Shown here: in pieces, positions 8,513-17,721 of the stretch | How positions within the stretch are numbered: the stretch's first letter is position 1 | Layout: the number at the start of each line of letters is the position of its first letter | From: CAYNRA01 sp046293395 | GTDB lineage: Bacteria; Bacteroidota; Bacteroidia; Cytophagales; Spirosomataceae | NCBI GenBank assembly: GCA_046293395.1 | Contig: JBKBOU010000002.1 | Span: 248,001-312,000 of the forward strand | Length of the DNA stretch: 64,000 nt | Direction: 5' to 3' | Program-made: the position numbers and the translations under genes | The notes under the pieces: model-generated | Seen by the model: only the letters and a program-made list of their open reading frames with translations | Databases searched by the model: none | What the model was told of the DNA's origin: nothing

Positions 8513-8520
8513 TATTTTTG
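8513..8520 (+). promoter_or_regulatory. Candidate -7 element for a 39-codon gene
   Basis: TATTTTTG, a full TAnnTTTG match, 28 bases before the ATG at 8549. No TTG at a suitable distance. Confidence 0.4.
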
Positions 8521-8548
8521 TCATGTTGCAAACCAAAACTAATTTATC

Positions 8549-8668
8549 ATGTACGATTATCAATTTCCAACGTGGTTGCCTGTCGCTTTCTTTGTTACTC
8601 TACTCATTTTGGCTTTTTTAACAGGCAAATGGCTGGTAAAAAAAGAAAGAAATTATAAAGGATTTTGA
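8549..8668 (+). CDS. Small single-pass membrane protein, 39 aa
   Basis: ATG to TGA ORF of 39 residues: a short polar head (MYDYQFPTW), one strongly hydrophobic stretch of about 18 residues (LPVAFFVTLLILAFLTG), and a basic tail (KKERNYKGF). By the positive-inside rule the tail faces the cytoplasm. A promoter-like element lies upstream and the ORF ends 22 bases before the convergent rhodanese gene. Such small proteins are easily missed; whether it is translated is unproven. Confidence 0.5.
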   Translation: MYDYQFPTWLPVAFFVTLLILAFLTGKWLVKKERNYKGF

Positions 8669-8690
8669 TTCATACGCTCGCGTATAAATC

Positions 8691-8981
8691 TTACCATATC
8701 CCCTCTTCCAAGTGTAACACGCGTGCACTTGGAATTTTTTTTTGGATGACTTTCGCCAGTATTCCTGACCTCATCCCGTTTGAGCAAGCTACTACAATCA
8801 CCTTGTAATGAGACAATTGAGTTATGTAATTTCCTAATTCATGCGCAGGCACATTGAGCCCACCCCAATTGAAATCGGCAAATTCATGCCTTTCCCGAAC
8901 ATCAACTAAGCAAAAAGAAGGACGTTTCTCTTCTAATTTCACCAAAAGCTCTTCTCTCGAAATAACCTCAATTTCATTCAT
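8691..8981 (-). CDS. Single-domain rhodanese-like protein
   Basis: A 96-residue single rhodanese domain, the minimal size for the family. Persulfide-carrying cysteine C66 lies in the active-site loop ACSNGMRSG, which resembles the CxxGxR loop of sulfurtransferases such as GlpE. The N-terminal part has the CxVDVRExxEF pattern and the domain ends HLEEGIW, which matches the family's GGxxxW end. It is cytoplasmic, without a signal peptide. The likely role is transfer of sulfane sulfur; the acceptor is unknown. Confidence 0.9.
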   Translation of the reverse strand: MNEIEVISREELLVKLEEKRPSFCLVDVRERHEFADFNWGGLNVPAHELGNYITQLSHYKVIVVACSNGMRSGILAKVIQKKIPSARVLHLEEGIW

Positions 8982-9070
8982 TATCTGTCTATTTACAGTA
9001 GATTTGTATAGTCAAGAAGTGATTATTTTTCGTGATAAAATGCACGATTCAACTTTTTCTCTACGAATTT

Positions 9071-9985
9071 ATGGACTGGATTAGCTTACAAAAAGGGTTT
9101 AAACATTATTTGCAGCTGGAATTATCTCTCTCGCCACATTCCATTGAAGCCTACGAGCAGGATGTTTCCAAATTATACCAATTTAGTGAAACCCTACCAA
9201 ACACGCCCTCTCCAAGCCAACTCACCACAGACGATTTACTCGTTTTTCTGGGATTTCTAAATGAACTCGGACTTGCAGCCACCAGCCAAGCCCGAATTAT
9301 CTCTGGCATAAAAGCTTTCTTCACTTTTTTACAGCTCGAGAACATCATTCAACATGACCCAACAACCCTATTGGAATCGCCTAAACTTGGTAGAAAATTA
9401 CCCGATACACTCAGTTTCGAAGAAATCGAACAAATGCTTACTTCCATTGATCTCTCCACCCAGGAAGGCGCAAGGAATCGCGCTATTCTTGAAGTTTTGT
9501 ACAGTTGTGGGCTTCGCGTTAGTGAATTAACCTCTCTGCGTTTGAGCGATTGCTTCTTCGATATTGGATTCATACGCGTGACAGGTAAAGGCAATAAAAT
9601 GCGCATGATTCCAATTGGAAAAGATGCCATTAAATTTACATTACTCTATGTAGAACACATTCGAAACTGGCAAGAAATCCAGGAAGGACACGAAGATTTC
9701 TTGTTTCTCAATCGGCGTGGAAAACAATTAACACGTGTAATGATATTCTTGATAATCAAGGATATAGCATATAAATGTGGTATTACAAAAACAATTTCTC
9801 CGCATACTTTTCGACATAGTTTTGCCACCCATTTGATAGAAGGAGGAGCTGACTTACGCGCCATTCAGGAGATGTTAGGCCATCAATCCATCACAACAAC
9901 TGAAATTTATACACACCTAGATCGTGCCTATTTACAAGAAACGCTTCGGCAATTTCATCCGCGAAGTCAAGCATCAAGCGAATAA
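9071..9985 (+). CDS. xerD: Tyrosine recombinase XerD
   Basis: Site-specific recombinase that resolves chromosome dimers at dif together with XerC. With the ATG at 9071 it has 304 residues: a SAM-like core-binding domain (1-100) and a catalytic domain (110-295). All active-site residues are present: R149, K173, H245, R248, H271 and the nucleophile Y280. A GTG at 9032 would add 13 residues of poor quality. It begins with WISLQKGFKHYL and has SPHSIEAYEQDV as in XerD proteins. The last 12 bases overlap the 3' end of the convergent cysM gene. A promoter-like TAGATTTG lies at 8999-9006. Confidence 0.93.
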   Translation: MDWISLQKGFKHYLQLELSLSPHSIEAYEQDVSKLYQFSETLPNTPSPSQLTTDDLLVFLGFLNELGLAATSQARIISGIKAFFTFLQLENIIQHDPTTLLESPKLGRKLPDTLSFEEIEQMLTSIDLSTQEGARNRAILEVLYSCGLRVSELTSLRLSDCFFDIGFIRVTGKGNKMRMIPIGKDAIKFTLLYVEHIRNWQEIQEGHEDFLFLNRRGKQLTRVMIFLIIKDIAYKCGITKTISPHTFRHSFATHLIEGGADLRAIQEMLGHQSITTTEIYTHLDRAYLQETLRQFHPRSQASSE

Positions 9986-10846
9986 TTCAGAACTCAAATA
10001 ACGGTCGCCTCGGTCGCAAACGATAAAAACGATGACACCAGAATCGAGTGTTTTCGCTAATTCGATGGCAGCATGAGCCGCGCCACCGCTGCTCATTCCT
10101 CCAAAAATAGCTTCTTCTTTAGCCAATCTTCGTGCCATCTGCGTCGCTTGTTCAGCAGATACATCCATGACTTTATCAACACGTGAAGCATCGAAAATAG
10201 CGGGCAGATAGGCTTCAGGCCATCTTCTAATACCTGGAATAGAAGAACCGTCTGTGGGTTGACAACCTACAATTTGGACAGATTCACTTTGTTCTTTCAA
10301 AAACATAGAAGTTCCCATGATTGTCCCGGTGGTTCCCATTGAACTCACAAAATGGGTTACTTTTTGGTTTGTATCGCGCCAAATTTCAGGACCGGTTGTT
10401 CGGTAATGTGCTAAATAATTATCTTCGTTCGCAAATTGATTCAACAAAAAAGCCTCTCCTTTTGCCGCTTTTTCTTCGGCATAATCGCGGCAAACTTCAA
10501 TGGATTGAAGCAAGGTTACTTTTGCCCCAAATGCCTCCATGGTTAGGGTTCTTTCGCGAGTGGAGTTTTCGGGCATAACCAATTCAATGGATAAATCGTA
10601 CAATCGTGCCATCATAGCGAGTGCGATTCCTGTGTTTCCACTTGTGGCTTCGATTAAATTTCCACCTGGTTGGACGTCACCTCTTTTCAGTGCGCCTTGA
10701 ATCATAGACAAAGCCGCACGATCTTTGACACTTCCGCCGGGGTTATGCCCTTCTAACTTCCCAAAAATTTGCACATTTGGGTTTGGATTCAACTTTTTGA
10801 GTTCGACTAGCGGAGTATTTCCGACTAAATCAGCGATGCTTGCCAT
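9974..10846 (-). CDS. cysM: Cysteine synthase (O-acetylserine sulfhydrylase, CysM type)
   Basis: PLP enzyme of the beta family that makes cysteine from O-acetylserine and sulfide (or thiosulfate). PLP lysine K41 is in GGSVKDR; TSGNTG binds the substrate carboxylate and SMGTTGTIMG is the phosphate-binding loop. Total length of 290 and the C-terminal FGGMSSGGA fit the CysM branch. It lies 12 bases downstream of cysE, so the two consecutive enzymes of cysteine synthesis are made together. Its stop overlaps the 3' end of convergent xerD. Confidence 0.94.
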   Translation of the reverse strand: MASIADLVGNTPLVELKKLNPNPNVQIFGKLEGHNPGGSVKDRAALSMIQGALKRGDVQPGGNLIEATSGNTGIALAMMARLYDLSIELVMPENSTRERTLTMEAFGAKVTLLQSIEVCRDYAEEKAAKGEAFLLNQFANEDNYLAHYRTTGPEIWRDTNQKVTHFVSSMGTTGTIMGTSMFLKEQSESVQIVGCQPTDGSSIPGIRRWPEAYLPAIFDASRVDKVMDVSAEQATQMARRLAKEEAIFGGMSSGGAAHAAIELAKTLDSGVIVFIVCDRGDRYLSSELFA

Positions 10847-10858
10847 ATTCGATTTTAC

Positions 10859-11692
10859 TTATTCGTTCATTTTTTCAATTACTTTAATCTCGGGTTTATG
10901 ATATACACGTGAACCCGGCGGGACACTTTTTGTCAGCCAAACATTTCCTCCGATGATACTTCCTTCCCCTACCACTGTTTCGCCGCCAAGAATCGTTGCC
11001 CCAGAGTAGATAACTACGTGATTTTCAACGGTTGGATGTCGTTTTTGATTTGCCAATGACTTATCCACGCTCAGAGCGCCCAAAGTTACTCCCTGATAGA
11101 TTTTCACGTGTGCCCCGATGTGTGTCGTTTCGCCAATGACAACACCTGTTCCGTGGTCGATGAAGAAATACTCTCCGATGGTTGCGCCAGGGTGAATATC
11201 AATTCCGGTTCTTGAGTGGGCGTATTCTGTCAGAATCCGGGGAATTAATTGTATGTTTTGCTCGAATAGCAAATGTGCTAAACGAAAGAAAGAAATGGCA
11301 TAAAAGCCTGGATAGGCACGAATAATTTCAAAGGCACTTTGTGCGGCGGGGTCGCCTGCAAGCATAGCGGCGACGTCTGTGTTCAGAATACGGTACAATT
11401 CGTGTAAACCTGCCATGACATTTTGTGCTTTTTGGTCGATATTACAATCTTTGCAACTATCTGTGGCATGAAGAATCGCTTTCAAGTCATCTTCTAACCG
11501 GACAATCTCCTTTTCGATTTCCGTGACATGCTGAAACAGCCCTTTGGTTTGTTCGGGGTAAAGTAACCGAATCACGCGGTGCGCCCAAGCTGCAATTTCT
11601 TTTGTGGGCGGTACGGCTTCCGTTTGCTGATGTTTGACAAAGAGATGATGCAGGAAATCAGCACTTTGATGGATTTGAGACGGTTCAGACAT
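10859..11692 (-). CDS. cysE: Serine O-acetyltransferase
   Basis: Acetylates L-serine with acetyl-CoA, the first committed step of cysteine synthesis. The 277-residue protein has an N-terminal helical domain (about 1-120) and a C-terminal left-handed beta helix of hexapeptide repeats (about 165-260). The active-site DIHPGA and GTGVVIGET are visible, and Cys residues CKDC occur near residue 80, unusual for the family. Immediately upstream of cysM in the same direction. Confidence 0.93.
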   Translation of the reverse strand: MSEPSQIHQSADFLHHLFVKHQQTEAVPPTKEIAAWAHRVIRLLYPEQTKGLFQHVTEIEKEIVRLEDDLKAILHATDSCKDCNIDQKAQNVMAGLHELYRILNTDVAAMLAGDPAAQSAFEIIRAYPGFYAISFFRLAHLLFEQNIQLIPRILTEYAHSRTGIDIHPGATIGEYFFIDHGTGVVIGETTHIGAHVKIYQGVTLGALSVDKSLANQKRHPTVENHVVIYSGATILGGETVVGEGSIIGGNVWLTKSVPPGSRVYHKPEIKVIEKMNE

Positions 11693-11760
11693 ACTTTTTC
11701 AATCTTTTTGGGATAAACAGCGAATGACAGGAAGAGGTTTCTTTCTGAATGACTTAAAAC

Positions 11761-11792
11761 AAAAATGGGAAAAATCACTTTTTCCCATTTTT
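11761..11792 (-). terminator. Terminator of the T9SS metalloprotease gene
   Basis: Perfect 14-base arms AAAAATGGGAAAAA / complement around a TCAC loop, 4 bases after the protease stop codon. It separates that gene from cysE. Confidence 0.82.
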
Positions 11793-11796
11793 GTAT

Positions 11797-14424
11797 TTAT
11801 CTATTGACAACAAACCGTTTGGTTTTAGTTCCTTCGTCTGATTTAATCTGGACGACGTAGCTACCGGAAGGGAGGAAATCAATTCGCATTTGATGTACGA
11901 AACTTTTCTCATCGCTCCATTTGGTATCTTGACTCATTTTTCGTCCCATTTGGTCAAAAATCGTTGTTTCTACTTGTTGTTTATGCGAAACGGGTAATTG
12001 AATAGAAAGAAAATCACTGGATGGATTCGGGAAAATCTGCACTTTTGAAACGGAGACGGGTTCGGTTGCTGTCGGCTTAGGAAGTGAGGATTGAACGCGT
12101 AAGTTATCAATTGACCAACCCCAACCTTTCACGAATTGGTCAGAATAAAGCCGAAACCGGATTAACACCTCTTGACCTCGTGCAAAGTCATTTGTTCCTG
12201 TGAGCAAAATCGTACGAGGCTTATAGAGAGACGGATTGGGTCTGCCTTGTGAAAAAGGGGCATCTCCAGGCCCAAAGTTAGCAAATTCTGTTCTCCAGAC
12301 ACTTTCGGCTCCACTATCATACCCATCTGCAAATGGAACCCAAGAAGCACCTCCATCTCGTGACCCCTCAACGACTACAAAGTCCCAGAACTCATCACTA
12401 CCAAAACTTGCACCCGCTTCCGCAGGTTCTACGAGCACAATTTCATCAAAGGTAATTACCGCGGAGTCTGCTTCCGAGCGTAATTCAATCGGATACCGAA
12501 GAAGTGCAATTTGGTTCGCTTCAAATGCATTATTCACTCGTTTTGTTACAGGATCCAAAGAGCCAAGCCCATTCGGATAGCCCCCTTTTGTATAAAGTGA
12601 GCCATTTAATAAGCCAGGCGCTGTTCCAATAGTAAAACCAAGCATAGCGAAATCGTCGTCATCGCGGTTAAAATCGCTGACGTACGACGTTCGTACATCT
12701 CCTTTCAAATCTGTAGCTAAAACTTCAAAAAAGGTAGGTGTTGGAACCGACTCTAACTGCGGCTGTGTATATGTGGTTGGATATACTGCCGAATTGCCTG
12801 ATTTATCTCTTGCAACAACCTGATAACGAACACGATCCCCTGATTTCAAAGCAGGAATTGCTCCTTCTGATAAATAGGCGAATCTGTCTGCACTACCTTG
12901 TGAGAACGAAATATTATCTGTGGTTACGTCGTATTTTTTTAGGGTGATAGCTGGTCTAGCTTCTCCATTCAATTCGTAATTTACTTGTACACTTTCTACA
13001 CCGTTTTCAAAATCGTCGATTGCATTAACGAGAAAATCAAGTGAAATTCCGGCAGGGACGATATCTGGTGCAAAATGAGTGATATCCGGAGGGGTTTGGT
13101 CGGGCACACCTACTTCAAAACTCCAAATGAAATCAGGGGCAGACGGTGGACTTGTTACGCGCTTTTTGAAGTTGTCCTCTGCAACCAAATAATAACGAAC
13201 AACAGCCTGCGGACTAGGTACGGGAATGGTTGCCTTAAAAGTTGAACCTGATACTCGTTGAAGGGGTAATTCCTTGGCATTCGCAAAAGTTGTCTCATTA
13301 ATTGTATAAAAAACTTTGGCAGAGCCCTCCACAAACGTCGTATCAGACAATAAATTTGCGACAATGTCAACGGAAGGAACAGACGGGAAATTTCCGAGTG
13401 GATTGTGAACAATAGAACTACTCGCCCATCCCATATCTTTGAACATATTAATTACGATAGGGCCAGGATTAAAATTCACTTCCCGGATGCTCGCCGTAGA
13501 AGTCATCAAAGAATTGACATTTCCTGAGCCGTACGTGCCATCGTCTAAATGAGAAATACTGGAACCACTTGAATAAGGAGCAGGAGCGTATAATTTGGGA
13601 ATGATATTGTTGTTGTTTTCAGTGGCTAAAGACGAGTTAAAAAACAAATTATTACTCGTCAATTGGTCTCTTAATTGAGTAGAGGGATTTTTGAAAAGCG
13701 TCGTATCTATCAAAGATTGTCCTTGGCCGTTTTCTATAAAACGATCAAATGCAAAGGGCGTGGAGGTTCCGAATCCGTATTGACCATTTCCGAGAGATAC
13801 CTCCATGGAACTGATAAACCCAAGCCCATGGCAAAGTTCATGGAGGACAACCGAAGTGAGGTCGAATTGTCCTTGTGCTGGATTTGCGTTTGTACCGGTA
13901 AACCAATTTTGTTCACTACTAAAGCGGCAAATGATGTCGTATTCGTTGGGTGAATTTAATTCTTGACCCGCTAGTTTCTCGGCGAGAGCGATGGGAAACC
14001 AAGTAAATGCTTTGGGAGTTCCGGGGAAATTTCTGTTAAAATCTCCAGATGTAGCCGAACCGAGTACATTCGGGCCGAGCGGTTGCCAAAGAGCAAGGAC
14101 GCGAATTGGGACGGGCGAGACGAGCAGCTGTTCCCAAATATCGACGGCACGTTGGAAAGCGGCGCGTGCATTGTTCGGAAAATCCACGTATTCGACAATA
14201 AAATTAGATTTTTTTGTAGCAGCAACACGCCCGTTTCTATTTTGTGACAGTGCTTCTTCCACACCAGCGGGCATAGGAACAAAGGTATTCACATCTTTAA
14301 AATCGGCAGGACAAACGACGGGAATCCCTTTTTTTGTCTCCATCTTGGAGGGGAAAGCCAGTTGAGCAGAAGCCGTAGTAGCTATCAATACCGTTGAAAA
14401 GAAAAGAAATAATTTTTTTTTCAT
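11797..14424 (-). CDS. Secreted metzincin-like metalloprotease with T9SS type A sorting domain
   Basis: Exported protein of 875 residues. A Sec signal peptide (1-20, ASAQ cleavage) leads to a region with HELCHGLGF at 195-203, a zinc site of the HExxHxxG type, and a later SHLDDGTYGSGN...SLMT segment whose methionine could be the metzincin Met-turn. The middle carries immunoglobulin-like or jelly-roll stretches. The last 80 residues are a T9SS type A C-terminal domain (IFPNPSSDFLSI ... LPSGSYVVQI ... KRFVVNR), so the protein should cross the outer membrane and be released or anchored by the PorU sortase. The substrate is unknown. It is a single-gene transcript with its own terminator. Confidence 0.85.
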   Translation of the reverse strand: MKKKLFLFFSTVLIATTASAQLAFPSKMETKKGIPVVCPADFKDVNTFVPMPAGVEEALSQNRNGRVAATKKSNFIVEYVDFPNNARAAFQRAVDIWEQLLVSPVPIRVLALWQPLGPNVLGSATSGDFNRNFPGTPKAFTWFPIALAEKLAGQELNSPNEYDIICRFSSEQNWFTGTNANPAQGQFDLTSVVLHELCHGLGFISSMEVSLGNGQYGFGTSTPFAFDRFIENGQGQSLIDTTLFKNPSTQLRDQLTSNNLFFNSSLATENNNNIIPKLYAPAPYSSGSSISHLDDGTYGSGNVNSLMTSTASIREVNFNPGPIVINMFKDMGWASSSIVHNPLGNFPSVPSVDIVANLLSDTTFVEGSAKVFYTINETTFANAKELPLQRVSGSTFKATIPVPSPQAVVRYYLVAEDNFKKRVTSPPSAPDFIWSFEVGVPDQTPPDITHFAPDIVPAGISLDFLVNAIDDFENGVESVQVNYELNGEARPAITLKKYDVTTDNISFSQGSADRFAYLSEGAIPALKSGDRVRYQVVARDKSGNSAVYPTTYTQPQLESVPTPTFFEVLATDLKGDVRTSYVSDFNRDDDDFAMLGFTIGTAPGLLNGSLYTKGGYPNGLGSLDPVTKRVNNAFEANQIALLRYPIELRSEADSAVITFDEIVLVEPAEAGASFGSDEFWDFVVVEGSRDGGASWVPFADGYDSGAESVWRTEFANFGPGDAPFSQGRPNPSLYKPRTILLTGTNDFARGQEVLIRFRLYSDQFVKGWGWSIDNLRVQSSLPKPTATEPVSVSKVQIFPNPSSDFLSIQLPVSHKQQVETTIFDQMGRKMSQDTKWSDEKSFVHQMRIDFLPSGSYVVQIKSDEGTKTKRFVVNR

Positions 14425-14631
14425 AATGATAAGGGATAATCAGGGCACAATTTGAAAAATATGTACTTGATACGTGACCTATTTACGTAAAAGTATGCGC
14501 ATGGATTTTTGTCACGATTGTACGTTTTACTTTAAACACATTTTAGGATGAACAGTTACGAATACGATTAAAATTTACGAAGTTTCCATATTCCCTATTT
14601 TACAGAAAGATATTCGGAACAATAGTTTACG

Positions 14632-14639
14632 TAAATTTG
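14632..14639 (+). promoter_or_regulatory. Candidate -7 element of the recQ operon
   Basis: TAAATTTG, a TAnnTTTG match 40 bases before the recQ ATG at 14680. No clear TTG -33 element. Confidence 0.42.
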
Positions 14640-14679
14640 TAAAAACTATTCATAATTACGCAATAAATCGCTCAATTGT

Positions 14680-16581
14680 ATGGCCACGCCTGAAGAAATT
14701 TTAGAAAAAACATGGGGATACACCCAATTTCGGCCTTTACAAAAAGACATCATAGACTCTGTGCTTGCGGGAAATGACACGCTTGCACTTTTGCCGACAG
14801 GTGGAGGAAAATCCATTTGTTTCCAAGTTCCTGCACTTGCTTTGGAGGGCGTTTGCTTGGTTATCACACCGCTCATCGCCCTGATGAAAGACCAAGTAGA
14901 ACAATTGAAACGGAGAAATGTACTTGCTTCCGCCATTTATGCAGGCTTATCGCCAACAGAAGTAGATTATACGTTGGATAATTGTATATACGGACAAACA
15001 AAATTTTTGTATTTATCACCCGAAAGACTACAAAGTGAACTGGTTAAAGTTCGGGCACAGAAAATGAAAATTGGTCTTTTGGTTATAGACGAAGCCCATT
15101 GTATTTCGCAATGGGGTCATGATTTCCGACCACCGTATTTGCAAATTCATGCCTTTCGCGCGGCTATTTGCCCTGAAACACCCATTATTGCAGTGACAGC
15201 CACAGCTACCCACGAAGTTCGGGCAGATATTATTCACTATTTGGCTATGCGTGAACCACGGATATTTGTTCAAAGTTTTTCACGAGAAAATCTTGTATAT
15301 TCCGCTATTGAGGTTGCCAATAAGGAAAAAAAACTTCTTGAAATTTTACAGAAAGTACCGGGCTCAGCCATTGTTTACACCAAAAGTCGAAAAAGAACTG
15401 TCGAAGTAGCCCAATTTCTAAAAAAATACCAAATTTCTTCGGAGCATTATCATGCGGGTTTACCCACAAGCGAGCGATTTGCCAAGCAACAAAGATGGAT
15501 AGTCGGGGAAACACGTGTCATCGTTTCGACCAATGCTTTTGGTATGGGAATTGACAAACCAGATGTTCGTGTGGTTGTACACATGGATTTTGCAGATACC
15601 TTGGAAAGCTATTACCAAGAATCTGGCAGAGCAGGTAGAGACCAGCAAAAAGCTTTTGCCGTTTGTCTTTTTCAACAACCAGACATAGAAATGGCACTCC
15701 GAACCATGGAAAAAAGATACCCCGAAATCCAACTAATCAAGCACACGTATCAATGTTTGTGTAATTACTACAAATTGGCACTCGGCAGCGTTTCTTTGGA
15801 AAGTTTTGACTTCGATTTACAAGATTTTTGTGGTATTTACGGATTAAATCCGACGGACACACACTATGTATTGAAGGTACTTCAAGACCAAAATATCCTT
15901 ACGTTGAGTGATGCGTATTACAGTCCATCGAAACTAAGTTTGCTCGTTACCCCAGCTGAACTATATGATTTACAGGTACGATCGCCCAAATTAGAGAAAT
16001 TCACGAAAGTACTTTTGCGTATGTATGGAGGAGAATTAATGGGAAATTATGTCCGGATTTCAGAGTCAGCAATTGCAGGAACATACTTTGCACAACCCAA
16101 AGAGATTGAGCAAATTCTTACTCATTTGCAGGAAATGGGTGTAGCTGATTATCAAAAACAAAAAAGTAAACCACAGCTTACCTTTCTGACAAGCCGGCAG
16201 GATGCACAAAATTTGGCATTAGATATTCCTTTATTCCAACAAAAAAAACAGCTTGATTTTCAAAAACTTACGCATGTTATCCAATATTTGGAGACGACAG
16301 AAACGTGTAGAATGCTGTACTTACAAAGATATTTTGACGAGGTAACAGATAAAACCTGTGGAAAATGTGATAATTGCCGCAGGCAGGTGGCTCAAAAATG
16401 GGAGATAGAGAAACGTGAGCAGTTCAAACAGAGTATCTTAGACTTACTTCCTTGTTCTATGGACGAAATCTTGCAGTCCTCGCTTTTTCAGGACAAAGAA
16501 AAACTAAAAATCATTTTGAAAGAGTTAATAGAAAAAGAGGAAGTCCGCTTTACACAGCTAGGATTTCTCCAAAAGAACTAG
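14680..16581 (+). CDS. recQ: ATP-dependent DNA helicase RecQ (short form, no HRDC domain)
   Basis: 3'-5' DNA helicase in recombination and repair. Walker A is TGGGKS at 40-45, DEAH box at 137-140 in VIDEAHCISQWGHDFRP (RecQ-specific motif), and the helicase C-terminal domain ends with QESGRAGRDQQ. The RQC region holds the zinc-binding cysteines (CRML..., CGKCDNC). At 633 residues it stops after RQC and a short tail, lacking the HRDC domain of E. coli RecQ, the common short RecQ of Bacteroidota. First gene of an operon that continues through 18643. Confidence 0.95.
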   Translation: MATPEEILEKTWGYTQFRPLQKDIIDSVLAGNDTLALLPTGGGKSICFQVPALALEGVCLVITPLIALMKDQVEQLKRRNVLASAIYAGLSPTEVDYTLDNCIYGQTKFLYLSPERLQSELVKVRAQKMKIGLLVIDEAHCISQWGHDFRPPYLQIHAFRAAICPETPIIAVTATATHEVRADIIHYLAMREPRIFVQSFSRENLVYSAIEVANKEKKLLEILQKVPGSAIVYTKSRKRTVEVAQFLKKYQISSEHYHAGLPTSERFAKQQRWIVGETRVIVSTNAFGMGIDKPDVRVVVHMDFADTLESYYQESGRAGRDQQKAFAVCLFQQPDIEMALRTMEKRYPEIQLIKHTYQCLCNYYKLALGSVSLESFDFDLQDFCGIYGLNPTDTHYVLKVLQDQNILTLSDAYYSPSKLSLLVTPAELYDLQVRSPKLEKFTKVLLRMYGGELMGNYVRISESAIAGTYFAQPKEIEQILTHLQEMGVADYQKQKSKPQLTFLTSRQDAQNLALDIPLFQQKKQLDFQKLTHVIQYLETTETCRMLYLQRYFDEVTDKTCGKCDNCRRQVAQKWEIEKREQFKQSILDLLPCSMDEILQSSLFQDKEKLKIILKELIEKEEVRFTQLGFLQKN

Positions 16582-16628
16582 AATACATTGAAAAAACAGT
16601 AAATTTGTACAAGAATCTCAAATCATAT

Positions 16629-16964
16629 ATGCAAGAAAATCAAGTAGATAGAGAAACCCAAAAGGAAATCCTTAGAGGACAGATTGTTCAATATGAAACG
16701 GCAATCCAGAAACAAGTAGCTGATTATAAGACAACTGGAAAACATCTTTTGTATATCTCAGGAGCTCTTGCAGCGATTTATCTTGTATTAAACAGTATTC
16801 CAGAAGACAAGGAAGCCCCTGTTTCTAGTAAACAAAAAACAGCTTCAAAAGACGGAGTAATTTTATCAGTCGTCAAAGGATTAGCGACATCCTTTCTACT
16901 CGCCCTTGCGAAGAAAAAGTTGCAAGAGATACTCGAAAACAAACTGATTGATGACAAAAAATAA
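16629..16964 (+). CDS. Small membrane protein of unknown function
   Basis: 111 residues from ATG at 16629, with a charged coiled-coil-like N-terminal third and two hydrophobic segments (about 43-58 LLYISGALAAIYLVLN and 75-95 GVILSVVKGLATSFLLALA). A charged linker separates them and the tail is basic. It starts 47 bases after recQ and its stop overlaps the start of the GGGP synthase gene by 14 bases, so it belongs to the operon. I do not recognise the family; it could be a phage-superfamily-like or cell-envelope helper protein. Confidence 0.65.
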   Translation: MQENQVDRETQKEILRGQIVQYETAIQKQVADYKTTGKHLLYISGALAAIYLVLNSIPEDKEAPVSSKQKTASKDGVILSVVKGLATSFLLALAKKKLQEILENKLIDDKK

Positions 16965-17721
16965 AGCAATATACCAGCAGCTTGTACGTCTCAGACAGGA
17001 AAAAAAGAAAGGAATTGCCGTATTAATTGACCCAGATACAATACAAAAAGACTCTTTTTCGCTCCTCGTTGCGGCATGTCAGAAACACGAAGTTGACTTC
17101 ATCTTCGTTGGAGGCAGCTTGCTCATTGAAGACCAAACAAACTGGATTTTAGACCAATTCAAAGGCAAAATTCCTACTGTTATTTTTCCAAGTACCAGTA
17201 TGCACCTTCATTACCAAGCAGATGCCTTTCTACTTTTATCGCTGCTATCGGGTAGAAATCCGGACTACCTCATCGGTCAGCATGTGCTTGCAGCTCCTTT
17301 CTTGAAAGCATCTGGAATGGAAATCCTTTCGACGAGTTATTTACTCATTGATTCAGGCACTCCTACCACTGCAACCTATATCAGCAATACAACCCCATTG
17401 CCCGCAAATAAACCTTCTATCGCAGCGAGTACCGCTTTGGCTGGAGAAATGTTGGGGCATTCCCTCTTATTTCTCGACGCAGGAAGTGGCGCACATCAAC
17501 CCGTACCTTCGGCGATTATTCGAGCTGTTCACGAACAAACCGCCTTACCTTTGCTCGTTGGTGGAGGCATAGACACAGCTCTAAAAGCTTTTGATGCCTA
17601 CCAAGCAGGCGCCGACTTACTTGTCGTCGGAAATGCCATTGAAAAAAATAGGGATTTCTTGCCCACCCTTGCTGAAGTAAAACATAAGTACAACCAACAG
17701 CGCCTTTTCGCTTCGTTATGA
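16951..17721 (+). CDS. Geranylgeranylglyceryl phosphate synthase family protein (bacterial GGGPS/PcrB-like)
   Basis: TIM-barrel prenyltransferase family that links a polyprenyl diphosphate to glycerol-1-phosphate. The 256 residues contain the IDPDT start of the barrel, FVGGSLL, SGRNPDYLIGQHV, and the phosphate-binding end LLVGGGI and GADLLVVGNAIEK. This family includes archaeal ether-lipid synthases and bacterial members in Bacteroidota whose prenyl substrate differs and is not certain. It starts with ATG at 16951 (an earlier TTG is possible), overlaps the preceding gene by 14 bases, and shares ATGA with folK. Confidence 0.9.
   Translation: MTKNKAIYQQLVRLRQEKKKGIAVLIDPDTIQKDSFSLLVAACQKHEVDFIFVGGSLLIEDQTNWILDQFKGKIPTVIFPSTSMHLHYQADAFLLLSLLSGRNPDYLIGQHVLAAPFLKASGMEILSTSYLLIDSGTPTTATYISNTTPLPANKPSIAASTALAGEMLGHSLLFLDAGSGAHQPVPSAIIRAVHEQTALPLLVGGGIDTALKAFDAYQAGADLLVVGNAIEKNRDFLPTLAEVKHKYNQQRLFASL

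Noticed and set aside
9071..9985. XerD as part of an integron or mobile island
   Set aside because: Standard chromosomal XerD with no attC repeats, cassettes or flanking repeats.
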